Source: Bathynomus jamesi
Taxonomy: Eukaryota; Arthropoda; Malacostraca; Isopoda; Cirolanidae
NCBI GenBank assembly: GCA_023014485.1
Contig: JAJOZX010001003.1
Coordinates: 186,001 to 250,000 of the forward strand
Length of the DNA stretch: 64,000 bases
Direction of reading: 5' to 3'
The translations under genes and the position numbers were made by a program. Below, piece after piece: positions 1-9,454 of the stretch (positions within the stretch are counted from its first letter, which is position 1; each line of letters opens with the position of its first letter). Under the pieces are notes generated by a model. It was not told where the DNA came from. It worked only from the letters and a program-made list of their open reading frames with translations, and did no database searches.

Positions 1-73
1 AACTCCGACTGAGTCGAATACTTAGCGTTTCAAATACACGCATTTAGACTTAACCCTACAAAACTGTTCGGCG

Positions 74-307
74 TTAAAGGGTTAAATGTTCAAATCCAGA
101 TCGGCCTTTGTTGACGTTTTGCACTGTTCCGTCAGTCTCAAACTTATCACGTAATCTTGTAATTGTTACTCGTGATGGTGGTAATGTTCCAAACTCATTT
201 CTCCAATGTCTCTGTACCTCAGCCACATTCTCCGTCTTCCAGTAGTGCTTCAGAATCCACTTACGTTGCTCAAACGATAACTGCAATGCCGCCATTTCCT
301 GTAACAA
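74..307 (-). pseudogene. mariner-type transposase N-terminal HTH fragment (DUF4817-like)
   Basis: A 77-residue frame whose first 65 or so residues look like the helix-turn-helix that begins many mariner/IS630 transposases: an SFEQRKWILKHYW helix, an AEVQRHWRNEFG helix, then LPPSRVTITRL and KFETDGTVQNV leading to a degenerate GRSG linker (family usually GRPR). That order is what the DUF4817 family shows. No DDE catalytic domain follows on the minus strand in positions 1-73, so this is a truncated relic. It is not part of the neighbouring DD37E element, whose TIRs start at 757. The function would be TIR binding; no activity is expected. Confidence 0.6.
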
Positions 308-329
308 GGGATACTACTGTTATTTAAGT

Positions 330-495
330 ACAATACACCATTACTATACTACTGTACTACTATTACTAAGTACTATAAATATACTAATGCATCATTACTA
401 TACTACTGGACTACTATTACTAAGTACTATAAATATACTAATACATCATTACTGTACTACTATTACTAAGTACGATAAATATACTAATACATCAG
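330..495. repeat. short tandem repeat array, about 46-54 bp period, 3 copies
   Basis: The words TATTACTAAGTACTATAAAT and ACTAATACATCATTACT recur with starts near 361, 415 and 461, so the unit is 46-54 bp with small indels. AT-rich and non-coding. The block 496-756 next to it holds no feature I recognise. Confidence 0.7.
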
Positions 496-756
496 TCTTT
501 ATATCACTGTGATGGGGGAGTTGGGGACGACTTTAGTAAGGTATCATCTTAATAGATAAACATTTTTACAATGTGTGTCCATTCAGCGCTCTTCTACATC
601 ATTTCATTTGATGCCATACCCCAAGTATAGATGCGTGATGTCATTCTATGAACTTTAGCAAAGCATCATTTTAACATATGAAATATTTTTCAGAATATAT
701 CCATCCTGCGGCTTTTTATCTTCCGTCATTTCCTTTTATTTGTAGGATTTAGTATA

Positions 757-2128
757 TGGGGCTCCAATAAACCTTAGCCCTCCCCGCCCATGGCCTAAAC
801 CATTAGAGGTACAGTAAAACTAAACATACCTTACAAAAGACAATTTAATCCTGCATTTAATGAGAAACAATTAAAACTTGGTGTTCCCGCCATTGGCTTC
901 CAAGACAGCCTGAATTCGCTTTGGGTAGCTTGCCAAAAGTGACGTGAATAGATCTTGATCGTTACGCAAATTTGCTAAAACAGTTTCAATGTGTTGCGTC
1001 ATTGTATCCTTCGAAAATCGATTTGCTGCAGGTTCTTGAAACGAGAGACATTCAACCTTGTCCTTTATAACTGATCCAATGTGTTCACAGACGTTCAGGT
1101 CAGGAGAATTTTCTGGCCATTCTTCATTTCCAAAGAAATCGATCTCATGGTTCCGCAACAACTGTTGAGTGACTAATGCCTTAAAGCAGGGGCCCTTATC
1201 GTGCAGAAGTGTGACCTGATCGACATCCATAACATTGTTTGGGTTTCTTAGAAAAGGAATGACATGCTGGGATAGAATAATATCACGAAAATACTGTCCA
1301 TCCCAACTCTGACCATTTGGCTTCAGCACCCACATGAGCTTCTTTGCAGTGAACAAAACAAATACACCAACACAGTCTGGACTTTTTAATAATTCGCGAT
1401 AATGTTCATTGTCATCGATTTCATCTGGTGTTGTGGCCGATACTCGATCATTTTGGTAGTTAGGCCGATGTGTTACGTAAACAAAAAATTCATCGGAGAC
1501 AGCTAAATGCATGAAATCATCCACATCCCAATCTTCAAGATAATGGGCAAACCACATTCTGTCATCGATGTTAAATTGAGTTTATCTTGGCTTTGAAAGT
1601 TCATGTCAAGGCTTTAAACCTTGCCTATGACGGTACAGTCGAATGATCTCACCACTAACGATCTTTCCTCTCAACATTTCGATCTCTCTAGAAAGTTTAG
1701 CACAGCTGTTTTTCCGCTTACGCGTACCGCTTTCAATGATGTCCTTTGTTTCCTGAGAGAGTGACAAATTTGGGCTTCCAGATTTGGTTGTATCCATTTC
1801 ACATTCATCCAAAGTTTTATTCCAATTTCTTATGACGTAGTCCTCACTTCTTCGCAACTTTTTGGCAACCCATGAACGTGTTATAAAGGTGGCTCCAGCA
1901 TCACGAGCTTCCCGAAATGTTATTGCTCGTATGCGATCTATCACACGTTGCCTCTCCGAATCACCAATTAATTGAGAAGCCATTATATTATCACTTTATC
2001 AGCTAGAGTAATTTTAATACCTGCAATAAATAAAGAATTTTATATATTTTTATAATCACTAGAAACTATTTCGATATAAGTAAACATGTAAGCTGCAAAT
2101 GGGGAGGCTAAGGTTTTTTGGAACCCCT
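757..2128 (-). mobile_element. Tc1/mariner-superfamily DNA transposon (DD37E), full length
   Basis: Complete element of about 1372 bp. The left end TGGGGCTCCAATAAACC (from 757) matches the reverse complement of the right end (GGTTTTTTGGAACCCC up to 2128) over about 28 bp; the shared TIR core is GGGGNTCCAANAAACCTTAGCC then TCCCC. The duplicated TA target is at 755-756 and 2129-2130. The single gene inside lies on the minus strand (871-1983). The right end abuts a SINE A copy (2141-2433). TIRs, TSD and gene order are all seen directly; the family name rests on the catalytic spacing. Confidence 0.88.
871..1983 (-). pseudogene. DD37E Tc1/mariner transposase, two in-frame stops
   Basis: One 371-codon frame on the minus strand, broken only by TGA at 1606-1608 and TAA at 1582-1584, with no frameshift. 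The N-terminal 125 residues hold a helix-turn-helix (VAKKLRRSEDYVIRNWNK) and a basic stretch (TRKRKNSCAKL). The C-terminal 228 residues hold the DDE fold: SDEFFV (first D), LLHDKGPCFKA (second D) and WPENSPDLNVCEH (E). I count 37 residues between the second D and the E, hence DD37E rather than the DD34E of classical Tc1. The length is normal for the superfamily. The role would be cut-and-paste transposition at TA sites in the nucleus. The only visible lesions are the two stops, so this copy is young or was recently inactivated. Confidence 0.87.
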
Positions 2129-2140
2129 TATATCCTTGGG

Positions 2141-2433
2141 TAACCTTGGTTTTGCTTCCACCCGAATTGTTCATTCTAACGAAGGTCAAGCTTGTCACTC
2201 CACCTTACACCTACAGTTTAACGTGGAATCCGAACTACGCCCCACCAGCAGCCCAGCGTCTTAACCACTAGGCTACCCAGGGTACCTATTTATTTACCAA
2301 CCAATTTTTTTCTTCATTGTGTAGAAGGATGAGCAGCTGGATTTTGCTGCGCGCACCCTGCCATCACCGGGTCTCGATGTCGGGGCCGATAAATTCGTAG
2401 TCAGCAACACTAACCACTACACCACCGAGGCGC
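2141..2433 (-). mobile_element. SINE A, composite with two tRNA-like heads (copy 1)
   Basis: Read on the minus strand, it starts GAGGCGC... hmm-free GCGCCTCGGTGGTGTAGTGG (pol III box A-like), has a degraded box B region, then a linker with CACACAATGAAG, then a second tRNA-like segment (box A GGCCTAGTGGTTAAGACG; box B GGTTCGGATTCCACG), and ends with the tail AAGCTTGACCTTCGT and AACCAAGGTTA. Its 5' end touches a (TA)n tract at 2434. Other copies: 20194-20480, 34833-35121, 54663-54938, 60710-60999. Non-coding retroposon. Confidence 0.8.
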
Positions 2434-2466
<33 letters not shown>

Positions 2467-2491
2467 AACACGTGATCTTATTTGTTGTTTG

Positions 2492-2542
<51 letters not shown>

Positions 2543-2543
2543 C

Positions 2544-2577
<34 letters not shown>

Positions 2578-2583
2578 AGAGAT
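2434..2583. repeat. (TA)n and (GA)n microsatellites
   Basis: Two TA tracts (about 2434-2457 and 2494-2530) and a GA tract (2531-2583). Open frames across them are translated microsatellite (YIYIY, RERERE) and are not genes. Positions 2584-2962 hold unassigned AT-rich DNA. Confidence 0.95.
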
Positions 2584-3004
2584 CTATGGCATTGCTTCAT
2601 ATATATATTATATATATATTTATAATAAAATCAGCGCAGCCATATTAAAAGCAAATACTTCAGCCGAAGAAAAAAGCAAATTCGTTTCATTTCTCAGTGA
2701 ACAAATAGACGTGACACAATCAGTGGACAAAATAAACAGTGTATATTAACTTTTTCTGTATGTATATACGAGTGTATATATTTATATATATATCTTGGTC
2801 CTTTGGTGTCATATTTGATTTATCTGCGTATACATTATGGTCACTCTATACTTTGTATTTTCAGAAATGAGAAATATATTATGATATTTTTTAATCCAAA
2901 TAATGAGCTTCTTTTAAAATGAACAGAGATTAAGGTGTTTGTATGTAAATATACAGTATATACAGGGTGGTTCAAAAGTCCAGAATCATAGGAAATAAAT
3001 AAAT

Positions 3005-3165
3005 AAGGGAACCTTGGTGTAGTGTTTAGCATGTCCGACAGGCATTTGGATGATCCCGGGTTCGATTCCTGGGAGGTGCCTTAGTTTTCACTTGTTCGTT
3101 CTTTCTCCTCATCTTGTGCGGACACTCTTCTACATAAGCGTCGTTATTTACATATTATATATATA
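3005..3165 (+). mobile_element. SINE B copy, tRNA-like head plus body
   Basis: Positions 3005-3082 hold a tRNA-like head with box A TGGTGTAGTGTTTAGC and box B GGTTCGATTCC, ending GGAGGTGCC. The body continues with CTTGTTCGTTCTTTCTCC and AAGCGTCGTTATTTAC, as in copies at 4.6, 29.3 and 45 kb. The acceptor arms do not pair as in a true tRNA. It is nested in the 2963-3755 element. Confidence 0.7.
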
Positions 3166-3489
3166 TTGTACTATAGTTGAAACAAAATATTCCGGATCAC
3201 TTTAACATATTGCTTCCCAAGAACCTCTCTTTAACATATTGCTTTCCAAGAACCTCTCTTTAACATATTGCTTCCCAGTGTTAATCACTTTAACATATTG
3301 CTTCCCAAAAATAGACATTACACAACCAATTACAGTTACATTACAATTTTATAATATTTAGAGATTAGCTAGTCGAGAAAATGTAAATTTATGGACAACT
3401 TAACTTATTATGCTTTGCCATTTTTTGTGAATGTAAAATATTTGGATTACCTGAAGATCAGGGCCCCCAAAATTCTTTAGTTAGCCTTA

Positions 3490-3600
3490 TAAGGCTAACT
3501 AACGAAAATATCACGACCTAACCTAACCAGTCGTTAGGTCAACTGTACGCCTTTGACGATTGGTTAGGCTAGGTCGTGATATTTTCGTTAGTTAGCCTAG
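3490..3600. repeat. foldback (inverted repeat) with CCTAACCTAACC core
   Basis: Arms of about 43 bp (3490-3532 and 3558-3600) read AACGAAAATATCACGACC followed by TAACCTAACCA and its complement. It is the same family as the larger foldback at 5483-5685 and is related to 22699-22950. Confidence 0.75.
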
Positions 3601-3834
3601 ATTACCAACCTCTTTCTAACCAACCAACCTTTCTCTTTTTAACATATTGCTTTCCAGGAGGGATCACTTTAATATATTGCTTCCCGAATGCTTTGGGAAG
3701 CAATATGTTAAAGTGATCCAATATTCCTATGATTCCAGACTTTTGAAACACCCTGCATAGTATTCTTACTTATAATTGTGGCACCAGTGTGTCGGGTCGA
3801 TTGATTTTGTTCGCATTTAGAGGCCTTTTCAATA

Positions 3835-3932
3835 CAGGGTGTTTCAGGTCGACCCTAGAAATATGGAAATTGGAATTCACTTGGAATTCACTTCCAATTT
3901 CCATATTTCTAGGGTCGACCTGAAACACCCTG
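3835..3932. mobile_element. 98-bp near-perfect palindromic MITE
   Basis: Starts CAGGGTGTTTCAGGTCGACC and ends with its exact complement, with arms of about 42 bp around a short centre. TA is duplicated at 3833-3834 and 3933-3934. The TIR start CAGGGTGT is mariner-like. Too small to code; would form a strong hairpin. The stretch 3940-4500 after it shows nothing I can assign. Confidence 0.85.
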
Positions 3933-4504
3933 TATTATTTACTAAGTAAACCAAGTTAAACTCCTTTCATATGTCAATGAGTTCTGAGAACTATTTTTTT
4001 ATTTATCAAACATACAGTGGCCTTTTCTGCCCTTAAATACGAAATAAGTATCTGCTTCACACGTGTAAATTAAAAGAAGCATTTTTAATGTAATTTCCAT
4101 TTCCCGATCAAAGAAAATTCGGGCATTATCACAAACACGATACCGCTTCATACTTCACTCTTTTCGCACATTCTCGCTTACTCTATTAAACACAATTTTC
4201 GGCATTACAATTTCGTATTTAATTCAAATAATATCTTCCCAATGCGTGTATGTCTACATCTCATAGCCTTTAAAAGTTATATAAGTACTTTTATACAATC
4301 AATCAGAAGGGTGTGTCTTAGACCATAAAATCTGTACAAACCCCAAATAATATTTCACTCTCCATAAATAAATTGTAACATTTCCTTATTATCAAAGTCT
4401 GATGACTTTTAGCGGAGTGTAACAATAATCTTCGATGTACAATCTATTAATCATAATTTTTGGTGTATATATATATATATATATATATTCGTTAGTTACA
4501 TATA

Positions 4505-4761
4505 TTTATTATACTGTGTGTTGTTTGCCAGTTAAAATGTATATATGTACGGCATGAGAAGGTGCCCCCTCAGGGCATTTGATTCCGCTCGTATGTAGGA
4601 GAATTACGAGTTGTGACTGACTGGGGACCTTGATGCAGTGGTTAGCATATCCGACCGGAAATTGGATGATCCCGGGTTCGATTCCTGGGAGGTGCCTCAT
4701 TTTTCATTTGCTCGTTCTTTCTCCCCATCTTGTACGGACGTTCTTCTACACAAGCGTCGTT

Positions 4762-4763
<2 letters not shown>
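4505..4763 (+). mobile_element. SINE B copy with tRNA-like head at 4622-4698
   Basis: Upstream body (ACTGTGTGTTGTTTGCCAG, then GGTGCCCCCTCAGGGCATTT), the tRNA-like head (box A TGATGCAGTGGTTAGC, box B GGTTCGATTCC) and the start of the next body unit (AAGCGTCGTTCTTTA) before a (TA)n tract. Body-head-body order is what a tandem unit would give. Confidence 0.75.

Positions 4764-4830
<67 letters not shown>
4764..4830. repeat. (TA)n then (CA)n microsatellite
   Basis: TA to about 4803, then CA to 4830, directly abutting the TIR of the next MITE. Overlapping open frames in this region are microsatellite translations. Confidence 0.95.
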
Positions 4831-4834
<4 letters not shown>

Positions 4835-5080
4835 GTGTTCCAAAAGTCATCACCCCATTTGTTTTACTTATAACTTTTGAACCAATAAAACAACAAATAC
4901 TGTAGAAAGTGGAAATAATTTATTTTATTTAGAATTATGTTAGAATTATGTTGTGGTGTGTAGTGTTCCATCTTCAAATTATTGGGGTTGATCTTCTACA
5001 ATCTGGAAAAAAAAAAAAAAACAATAATTAAATTAAGGTTACAGCTACTTCAGATGGGGTGATGACTTCTGGAACACCCT
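4831..5080. mobile_element. 250-bp mariner-type MITE
   Basis: The left CAGGGTGTTCCAAAAGTCAT pairs with the inverted right end (ATGACTTCTGGAACACCCT) over about 27 bp including TCACCCCA. The interior is AT-rich with a poly-A run and no frame. It sits between microsatellites (CA left, TA right). Confidence 0.82.
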
Positions 5081-5112
5081 TTATATATATATCAATAACA
5101 GTATATAACAGT

Positions 5113-6178
5113 AATATACAGTAACATCCTTTGCCGATGACAAAGATCAGTAGAAAAATAAGAAACCCAGAGGATATAGGATCTCTACAAACAAACATGA
5201 ACAAAATCTATAAGTGGACGGAAGACAACAATATGAAGTTTAACACTGAGAAATTTCAACTGTTACGGTACGGAAAAAGGGGGGACCTAAAATCCATGGA
5301 ATACTATACCCCAAATAGACAGGAAATTCAAAGAAATTCTAAAGCAAAAGATTGAGGAGTTGTAATGACTGCTGATGCGAAATTTGAAACACAAAATAAG
5401 ATAGCAGTAAACAGAGCAAAGAGAATAACTGGGCAGATACTGAGAATCTTTAAACGAAGGGATACGAATATAATGATTTCTCGGAGCTATTGAAGAATAG
5501 GGACCCCAGCCTTCTTTAGTTAGGCTTATAAAGCTAACTAACGAAAATATCACGACCTAACCTAACCAATCGTTAGGTTAACTGTACGCCCTTGACGATT
5601 GGTTAGGTTAGGTCATGATATTTTCGTTAGTTAGCCTTATAAAGCTAACTAAAGAAGGCTGGGGTCCCTATTCTTCAATAGCTCCGATTTCTCTACTGAA
5701 AACACTGATCATACCCAAATTGGAATACTGCTCGGTCCTAACATGCCCATATAAAAAAGAAGCCATTAAACAGCTAGAAGGGATTCAGAGAAGCTTCACA
5801 GCCAAGGTCAATGGATGCAAAGAACTAAATTACTGGGAAAGATTACGCGAATTAAACCCATATTCACTGGAAAGGAGAAGAGAGAGATACACCATTATTT
5901 ACAGTAGAAAAGGAAGACTGTCGTGTTCCCACATTAAAGTCTAGAAAATAGTTTTGTTGTGAGAGGACCAAGGCTGTTTAATTAGCTGCCCAAAGAACTA
6001 AGGAACACGAGTGGTGTTGCGGTAGACATCTTCAAAAGAAGATTAGACGCCTGGCTCAGAACAATCCCAGATGAGCCGGGCGTACCTGGCTATGTGAGGT
6101 GGAGAGTACAAGAAATCAACTCTCTATTTCACCAGGCCAACTCGAGAGGAGGAGCGACAAGCTTGACCTTCGTGAAAT
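5113..6178 (+). pseudogene. LINE C (non-LTR retrotransposon) RT and 3' end, interrupted
   Basis: Fragment of the same LINE as 50825-52690 and 33620-34640. It begins at the RT active-site region (VTSFADD, frameshifted by one base straight after) and continues with a KIYKW-type stretch, NTEKFQLLRYG, LIIPKLEYCSVLTCPYKK, KELNYWERLRELNPYSLERR, and the C-terminal signature PDEPGVPGYVRW...SRGGATSLTF. A 203-bp foldback (5483-5685) splits it. Several frame breaks; no endonuclease or early RT, as in a 5'-truncated copy. The 3' tail carries AGCTTGACCTTCGTGA and ends in AAAGG repeats before (TA)n. Confidence 0.83.
5483..5685. mobile_element. 203-bp foldback MITE with 8-bp target duplication
   Basis: Almost perfectly self-complementary: GGAGCTATTGAAGAATAGGG at one end, its complement at the other, with a ten-base centre CTGTACGCCC between arms of about 95 bp. 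The flanking 8-mers GATTTCTC (5475-5482 and 5686-5693) are identical, so this is an insertion into LINE C. Removing one 8-mer and the insert restores the LINE C reading (compare 52060-52080). An 8-bp duplication fits hAT- or P-like transposition. Confidence 0.87.
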
Positions 6179-6220
6179 GAGGAATCATCGCGCGAAACAT
6201 TTGAAAGGTTGAAAGGAAAG

Positions 6221-6221
<1 letters not shown>

Positions 6222-6257
<36 letters not shown>
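6222..6257. repeat. (TA)n microsatellite
   Basis: Uninterrupted TA tract between the LINE C tail and the module below. Confidence 0.95.
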
Positions 6258-6258
<1 letters not shown>

Positions 6259-6259
<1 letters not shown>

Positions 6260-6312
6260 TGAATAAAACCACGAAGGAAAGGAAACACAGAATGGTGCTC
6301 AAGCGCTTTCGT
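6259..6312 (-). ncRNA. 3' half of a hammerhead-like module
   Basis: On the minus strand: GACGAAAGCGCTTGAGCACC, then a pyrimidine-rich stretch TTTCCTTTCCTTCG and the (TA)n tract. GAAA followed by self-complementary GCGC and TT matches the complete motif at 60554-60596. The CTGANGA half and stem I are missing, so it cannot fold alone. Confidence 0.4.
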
Positions 6313-8240
6313 CTAACATCCAACTCCTGACTCTCATTTGGCTTATATTTCTGCCCGGAATCGTGCAAAAATCTGTTCTTTGACTCGCCAAAAATTCCTT
6401 CATCCGACAAAAATGTGAAAACCTATCCAATTCTAATAATTTTTGCTCTTTCTGGCATTTAGCTAAGAACCTCTTCAGCAATTTTACTTCTTCTTTCCCT
6501 TCCCTTTTCCATTCCGACGGCTTAGTTGCCGTCTCTTCTCCTGACAAAAGTAAAGTCTTCCCTCAGACTTTGGTCTCCACCTCTACCCTGGACGATTCCG
6601 GTGCTGTTTCTCCATCTCATCCTCCCTCTGACTTAATTATGTCTAAAATTAGAATTTCTTCCAAAGATGTTCTTTCTGCCCTATATGGTTTCAACTCTGG
6701 GGAGGCGTATGGTCTTGATGATGTCCCTCCTGTTCTCAAGAACTGTGCCTCTGTGCTGACACTCTACCCAAGCAAACTCTTTCGTCTTTGTCTCTCATCT
6801 GGTACTTTTCCTTCCTGCTGGAAGTTCGCTTTCATTCAGCTTGTCCCAAAGAAGGGTGACAACTCTCAACCCTCCAACTATCGTCCAATTGCTTTGATTT
6901 CTTGCCTTTCTAAAGTTTTTGCATCTATCCTTATAGAAGATTCTTAAACACCTTCTTCTCACAATCTTCTTTCAGATCATCAGTATGGGTTCCGCAAGGG
7001 ACGCTCTACTGGCGATCTTCTTGCATATCTCCCTGACTCTTGGTCATAATCCTTTCGGGATTTCGGTGAAACCTTTGCTATTGCGCTAGACATATCGAAA
7101 GCTTTTGATAAAGTCTGGCACAAATCTTTAATTTCGAAACTGCACTCCTTTGATTTTTATCCTTCTATCCGTGTTTTCATCTCTAATTTCCTTTCTGGCC
7201 GATCTATAGCTGCGGTTGTAGATGGCCACTGTTCTTCTCCTGAAGCTGTTAACAGTGGTGTTCCTCAGGGTTCTGTCCTGTCACCCACTCTTTTCCTTTT
7301 ATTTATCAATGATCTATTAAGTCGCACTTCCTGTTCTATCAACTCCTATGCCGATGATTCCACTCTTCACTTCTCCACCCGCTTCACAAAGCGCCCCCTC
7401 TCAATAGTCATTCCATGATTCGCGTTGGGCGGCTATTTTACGCCTGACCTCTGATCTTTCTGCTATCTCAGATTTGGGCAGAGAAAATTTGTGGCTTTCA
7501 ATGCCTCAAAAACTCAGTTTCTCCATCTGTTTACTCGTCACACTCTTCCACACGATTATCCCCTTATCTTCAACAACACACAACTTAATCCTTCCTCTTC
7601 TCTTAACATTCTTGGCGTTTCCTTTTCTCGCCATCTTTCCTGGAAAGATCACATATACTCTCTTTCTAAAACAGCTTCTAAGAGGTTAGGTGTGGTGTAT
7701 TGCCTCGGCAGTTTCTTCACCCCCACTCGGTTGCCTTCTCTGTAAAGGGATGTTGTCCGCCCCTGTATAGAGTACTCTTCTCATGTGTGGGATGGCTCAA
7801 CCCACACAGCTCTCCTTGACAGGGTGGAATCAAAAGTTTTTTATCTCACCAATTCCCCGTCCCTTACTGATTGTCTTCAATCCCTCTCTCTTCGCCGCGA
7901 TGTTGCCTCACTCTCTCTTTACTCTCGCTATTATAACAGACATTGCTCATCTGACCTCTCTTAACTGCATGCCTCCTCCTTTAAGGACTTTCGACACTTT
8001 CTCATCCCTTTTCTGTTCAACTCTCTAACGCAAGAGTTAATCGGTATTTTCAGTCTTTCATCTAATCAACCGGCAAACTTCTTCAACCCATCTTTCTCCC
8101 TGTTTATGACCTCCAATCTTTAAAACGCAGAGTGTCCAGGCTTCTCGAAAACCTTGGACCTTGATTTTGGCTCTCTTCTTCTTCTATGGGAGTGGTGTTT
8201 TGGGGGTATTCGTGCTTGCCCCTTCCTTCCTGCATAAAAA
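6313..8240 (+). pseudogene. LINE A (Jockey-like) linker and reverse transcriptase, degraded
   Basis: Relic of ORF2 of a non-LTR retrotransposon, frameshifted many times. In order: linker matching 49080-49400; RT fingers (GLDDVPP, PSCWKFAFIQLVPKKGDNS, NYRPIALISCLSKVF); [53 protein letters not shown]; the catalytic box NSYADDSTLHF; then a thumb and C-terminal region (FNASKTQFLHL, LNILGVSF, RPCIEYSSHVWDGS). The YADD aspartates are kept. The wording resembles Jockey-group elements common in decapods (from memory, not searched). The 3' end is near GCCCCTTCCTTCCTGC, then poly-A. Endonuclease half missing here; a separate copy has it at 48201-49420. Confidence 0.88.
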
Positions 8241-8403
8241 AATCTTTGTGAGCAAATTTAATCTTAAACACACGACTAATTTGAAAAGGTTTTAATGTTT
8301 TACATTTTCTTAGCTACTTTTTATAATTAATTTTTAAAGTTTATTTTAAATTGTTATTAAGCAATTTGTATTTTGTATGATTTGGCATTTTATTGTTTTA
8401 GCC

Positions 8404-8436
8404 CTGAAGATGGAATTAGTGCATTCCGAAACGTTG
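8404..8436 (+). ncRNA. hammerhead-ribozyme-like core
   Basis: CTGAAGA, one extra T, stem II GGAAT/ATTCC with a 7-nt loop, GAAA, then CGTT. In a type I hammerhead GAAA would be followed by stem III; here CG is self-complementary, so pairing would need a dimer. A (TA)n/(GT)n tract begins about 50 nt downstream. The extra base between CTGANGA and stem II departs from the textbook core, so activity is unproven. Confidence 0.45.
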
Positions 8437-8482
8437 GTACTATTAAACCTTGAAGGATGTTTGTTTTTTCTCTGGTGTTCCT

Positions 8483-8584
<102 letters not shown>

Positions 8585-9183
8585 TGAATCCATGAATGTT
8601 TTCAATAAGATTCGCAAATTTCCTCAAAAATAATCTATGTACTCATTAATAAGAAAGAACAAAACAGTATAATTTTGTGTTATAGAAGTTTTTTGAAAGA
8701 TATCTGGGCAGTTGGGCGTGGCATTGACACGACTAATAGATTAGCAATAGTTACATTGCCCTTTGTTAACAAGAATCAGATGTTGACAGTTTAATCACAA
8801 AGCTAAAGAAGAACTCAGCAAAATTGGATTGGAAGCTAAGACACCTCCACAATCCGTAGCCCAGAGGTCAGTCATTTGTAAATGACTAGCTGTTTGGGTA
8901 GAACGCACGACACAAGAAATTAAAGCCGAAATTTAAAGGGTTCATGATTGGTATAAAGTAAAAGAAATTGGAAAGTTTGGCAGTTATATTATTTTCACCA
9001 ATTTAAGGCAGTCTTTACAGAGACAATAATGATACAAAAAGCTGCGGAAGAAGGACTGCTTTTATTTCATGTTCGTATTACCTTGGATCAATTTAAAATG
9101 AAACAAACCATAAATATCCGAATGTGTTTTACGTGGTCTAGAATGGAAGGCCACTTAATATAAGAGCTACCCAGATAAGAGCA

Positions 9184-9390
9184 AGGATTTAAACATGTTT
9201 TGAATGCTTCCAACAAGGGCATAACTGGAAGAACTGCGCAACTCCCGAAAACAAATGCCAGTTGTGGGGGAGGGGCATCACAGTCTGGCCACGGCGTTTC
9301 CCCAGAGGAAAGAGATTATCAATAAGAAAAAGAACGAAAATAAAGCTAAAGAAGAGAGGAAGAAAAACCAACTTATTATAGTGTGACAAA
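9184..9390 (+). pseudogene. LINE D ORF1 piece with CCHC zinc knuckle
   Basis: Around 9195-9236 the plus strand reads TCFECFQQGHNWKNC, a perfect C-x2-C-x4-H-x4-C knuckle like those in ORF1 or gag-like nucleic-acid binding proteins of LINEs. It continues for about 50 more residues to a stop. Upstream (8700-9180) the frame is broken but keeps pieces such as RLAIVTLPFVNKN. Role: RNA binding in the retrotransposition particle. Confidence 0.65.
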
Positions 9391-9454
9391 GAGGGTAGTC
9401 CTAATACACATAAATTGGGAACAACAACAATTCAAGTTAGAAGTGAAACCACAT

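Larger units (their letters stand above)
2963..3755. mobile_element. TIR-bounded element (mariner-type MITE) with nested repeats
   Basis: The left end CAGGGTGGTTCAAAAGTC (2963) matches the inverted right end (GACTTTTGAAACACCCTG to 3755) over about 31 bp with few mismatches. TA precedes the left end; the right flank is CA, a likely mutation of TA. Inside lie a SINE B head (3005-3082), four 30-36-bp repeats of TTTAACATATTGCTTCCCA (3198-3310) with an inverted copy at 3692-3719, and a foldback (3490-3600). No transposase frame, so non-autonomous. Confidence 0.72.

Noticed and set aside
330..495. CRISPR-like array
   Set aside because: Period varies, no unique spacers, eukaryotic context; simple tandem repeat.
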